Part shown: in pieces, positions 61,957 through 64,000 of the stretch
Layout of the letters: every line of letters starts with the position of its first letter
Position numbering within the stretch: position 1 is the stretch's first letter
Assembly (NCBI RefSeq): GCF_002872255.1
Contig: NZ_NIPR01000005.1
Coordinates: forward strand, 124,001-188,000
Reading direction: 5' to 3'
Origin: Companilactobacillus nuruki
Lineage (GTDB): Bacteria; Bacillota; Bacilli; Lactobacillales; Lactobacillaceae
DNA length: 64,000 bases
Position numbers and translations under genes: made by a program
The notes under the pieces: generated by a model
Databases searched by the model: none
What the model saw: only the letters and a program-made list of their open reading frames with translations
What the model was told of the DNA's origin: nothing

Positions 61957-63234
61957 ATGTTACTAGCAAATACGGGACCACACATTTTAAGAGTCTTACT
62001 GACCTGGCTAATTTTTTACTATGTATTAAATTTAATTTATCAACCTAGAAAACTATCACTTCAACGAAAAAGTCTTACCCTAATTGGTCTTTATTCAATA
62101 TCCGTTATTTTGGACTTTGTCCTACATGGTTATTCTTACTTTTTGATCTTAATGATAATTTACTTTAGCTTTAAAACAAATCAAAGAGTAAATTACTATC
62201 TAATCAATACCAGTCTACTAAGCTTTTTAGTCAAATTTCTTTCTGTGATTATTCCATCTCGTTTATTTATTTATCTTTTTCCAATTCAAGACGTTAAATC
62301 ATATTCGTTTATTCTAGTAATACTTTTCTTTCAATTTCTCTTTTCGTTTGCATTCATTTATATCTATAAGTTCTTCGATCTTGATAAAAAATTCAAATTT
62401 CAAAGAACTCCCATGACCAGTATTTTATTAGGATATTTGTACATCGTCTTGTATGCAACTATGTTATTCGTTCGTCAATTCAAATACTATCTTAATTTGG
62501 TCACTGGTATCTTAATATTTGTTCTAATTCAATGTATCTTTATTGTTTTTATCTTTATTCGTGAGAGACGTCGACAAAAAAGAATCTATCAAGATAAACT
62601 GGCTCAGGAACAAGTCAAGAACCTTAAACTCTATACCGATCAATTGGAACATGACCAGCTAAAATTACGACATTTCAAACATGATTATAAGAATTTACTC
62701 TTTAGTTTAAAAACTGTAGCTGATGAAAAAAATTACGATGCTATGAATCAAGCACTAGATAAGTTAGAAAGTTATTCCGATGATTATCTAAATAATCTTT
62801 CTATGGAATTATATAAAGATCTTAATAACGTTCAAAATCCTTATCTTAAAAGTTTATTCATTAGCAAGTTAAATACCATTAATCAAAACAATATTATTTG
62901 TCATTTCACTTGTCATACCATTTTGGATCAGCTACCAATCAGCACAGTTGATTTGGTCAAATTACTAAATAGTTCAATTGATAACGCCATTAACTTTACC
63001 AAGGATCAACCTCATGGCGCAATTCAGTTGGCTATTACTAAGGAAGACCAACAATTAGCATTTTTGATCAATAATTCCTTAGCTGTCTTACCAACAACTG
63101 ATCCAGAACAAGATCACTTAGATTTCCTCCATATCAAATATCTTAAGAAAAAATACGCTAACATTTTTATTCAATATAGTAAGAGCGATAAATGGTTCAG
63201 ATTTCACATCACATTAATTACCAAAGGAGATTGA
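61957..63234 (+). CDS. HPK10-type sensor histidine kinase 2, G-box lost
   Basis: The 425-residue paralog of kinase 1 has about six membrane segments and the identical linker QLEHDQLKLR. H-box HFKHDYKN has the normal His242-Asp243. N-box SIDNAINF (340-347) lacks the usual Glu, and the GxGL box is replaced by DHLDFLHIKYLKKKY (386-400) with no glycine. ATP binding is therefore doubtful. Its stop lies 2 bp before the response-regulator start, so the three genes are coupled. Confidence 0.87.
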   Translation: MLLANTGPHILRVLLTWLIFYYVLNLIYQPRKLSLQRKSLTLIGLYSISVILDFVLHGYSYFLILMIIYFSFKTNQRVNYYLINTSLLSFLVKFLSVIIPSRLFIYLFPIQDVKSYSFILVILFFQFLFSFAFIYIYKFFDLDKKFKFQRTPMTSILLGYLYIVLYATMLFVRQFKYYLNLVTGILIFVLIQCIFIVFIFIRERRRQKRIYQDKLAQEQVKNLKLYTDQLEHDQLKLRHFKHDYKNLLFSLKTVADEKNYDAMNQALDKLESYSDDYLNNLSMELYKDLNNVQNPYLKSLFISKLNTINQNNIICHFTCHTILDQLPISTVDLVKLLNSSIDNAINFTKDQPHGAIQLAITKEDQQLAFLINNSLAVLPTTDPEQDHLDFLHIKYLKKKYANIFIQYSKSDKWFRFHITLITKGD

Positions 63235-63236
63235 TT

Positions 63237-63983
63237 ATGTACCCAATTATTATGTGTGAAGACGATTCTATTCAATTACAACAATTAAACGATCTGATTA
63301 AAAATTACATCACCTTTCACAGTAATCTTCTTAAAATAGAATTGTCTGCTACTGGTCCAAAACAAGTGGTTGATTATCTAAATAAAAATAATCCCCAACA
63401 TGGAATTTATCTTTTAGATATTGATTTACAAGCTGATATGAATGGTATTCAATTAGCCGAGATAATTCGGCAACAAGACGTTCAAGCTGAAATAATTTTC
63501 GTTACAACCCATGATGAAATGGCTCCATTGACTTTGAAGCATAAGGTTGCTGCTTTAGATTTTATTGAAAAAGATCAAGAATTGAATAACTTTAGACAAG
63601 AACTCTATGATGCCTTAGGTTATGCCAAAGAACTAATTGATAAAACTAGAACCGTTCAAAAAAAAGGCTTTTCCTTCGAGGTAGGTACACAAGTTTATAA
63701 CCTTGATAAGTCTGAAGTTGTTCTGGTCGAAGCCTCCGATATTCCCCATCGTTTAAATCTTTCTTCAACTAATGGTCAATTTGAATTTTATGGTAAGTTG
63801 ACTGAATTAGAAGAGAAATACTCTTTTCTATTTAGAATCAGTCGCTCATGTCTAATAAATCCTGAAAATATTCATCACGTTGATTTTTCAATTCGTGAAG
63901 TTGGACTAATAGATGGATCATCCAGAAAATTTTCAATTGGTAAATCAAAGAAACTCAAAAGAATCATTCAAGAAACGCTTTAG
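63237..63983 (+). CDS. LytTR response regulator (AgrA/PlnC-like)
   Basis: The 248-residue protein has a receiver domain (1-130) with the acidic pocket EDD at 8-10 and phospho-Asp61 in LLDIDLQ. A LytTR DNA-binding domain (about 145-245) follows, with VEASDIPHRLNL and FLFRISRSCLINPENI. Family members bind paired 9-bp direct repeats about 21 bp apart. The ATG at 63237 follows AAAGGAG; the frame extends to 63192 within the kinase gene. It is the likely regulator of boxes A, B, C and the kinase promoter. Confidence 0.9.
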   Translation: MYPIIMCEDDSIQLQQLNDLIKNYITFHSNLLKIELSATGPKQVVDYLNKNNPQHGIYLLDIDLQADMNGIQLAEIIRQQDVQAEIIFVTTHDEMAPLTLKHKVAALDFIEKDQELNNFRQELYDALGYAKELIDKTRTVQKKGFSFEVGTQVYNLDKSEVVLVEASDIPHRLNLSSTNGQFEFYGKLTELEEKYSFLFRISRSCLINPENIHHVDFSIREVGLIDGSSRKFSIGKSKKLKRIIQETL

Positions 63984-64000
63984 ATTCATCGTTATAACGA

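Overview
The window is low-GC Gram-positive DNA, most likely from a heterofermentative or homofermentative member of the Lactobacillaceae (Companilactobacillus is a guess; no rRNA or other taxonomic marker is present). Signs are strong AGGAGG ribosome sites with frequent TTG/GTG starts, an LPQTG sortase substrate, a WxL-domain lectin, lactose/galactose phosphotransferase (PTS) operons of lactobacillus type, a T-box leader, and a plantaricin-like two-component locus. No tRNA, rRNA, CRISPR array, prophage or intact insertion sequence was seen.

Layout. 1-8.1 kb: split ThrE threonine/serine exporter, a TTG-start XRE regulator, an LPQTG surface protein, proline iminopeptidase, and a polyphosphate kinase/DUF2252 pair. 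8.2-12.8 kb: an eroded IS3-family orfA, then a decaying mannose-family PTS operon. Its GntR regulator reads in frame into EIIB, and its last gene is a 5'-truncated KDPG-type aldolase. 13-19.6 kb: divergent galactose region, with gatCBA (galactitol-type PTS) on one side and lacR-lacA-lacB-(palindrome)-lacC-lacD (tagatose-6-phosphate pathway) on the other. 19.7-26.4 kb: small membrane protein, MerR regulator, secreted nuclease pair, NmrA-like reductase with flavodoxin, two tandem histidine phosphatases, and a cystathionine synthase/lyase gene behind a Cys-Cys-Cys leader peptide and attenuator. 26.6-29.1 kb: WxL lectin. 29.3-34 kb: lactose operon lacT-lacF-lacG-lacE with two RAT/terminator switches. 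LacG releases galactose-6-phosphate, which would feed the LacAB-LacC-LacD route encoded 13-18 kb away.

34-54 kb: PEP-carboxykinase-like P-loop protein, exported protein, CoA-disulfide reductase/rhodanese fusion, Ala-tRNA(Pro) deacylase-like protein, MacAB-type efflux operon, NhaC-family transporter behind a T-box (probably tyrosine), glutamine-type amino acid ABC transporter, Bce/Vra-like ABC pair, APC permease, DHH phosphoesterase, third histidine phosphatase, MerR and an SDR oxidoreductase.

54-64 kb: bacteriocin-immunity and quorum-sensing-like region. Small membrane and immunity-type proteins lie on the minus strand together with a GntR(YtrA)-controlled operon holding a duplicated ABC ATPase/permease pair. 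On the plus strand are two paralogous HPK10-type histidine kinases and one LytTR response regulator. Four promoters or promoter-like regions carry paired direct repeats 21-22 bp apart, a candidate regulon of that response regulator. The two kinases have complementary defects (kinase 1 has His-Asn in the H-box and an intact G-box; kinase 2 has His-Asp but no G-box), which suggests one kinase acting in trans on the other. No inducing peptide or bacteriocin precursor gene was found in the window.
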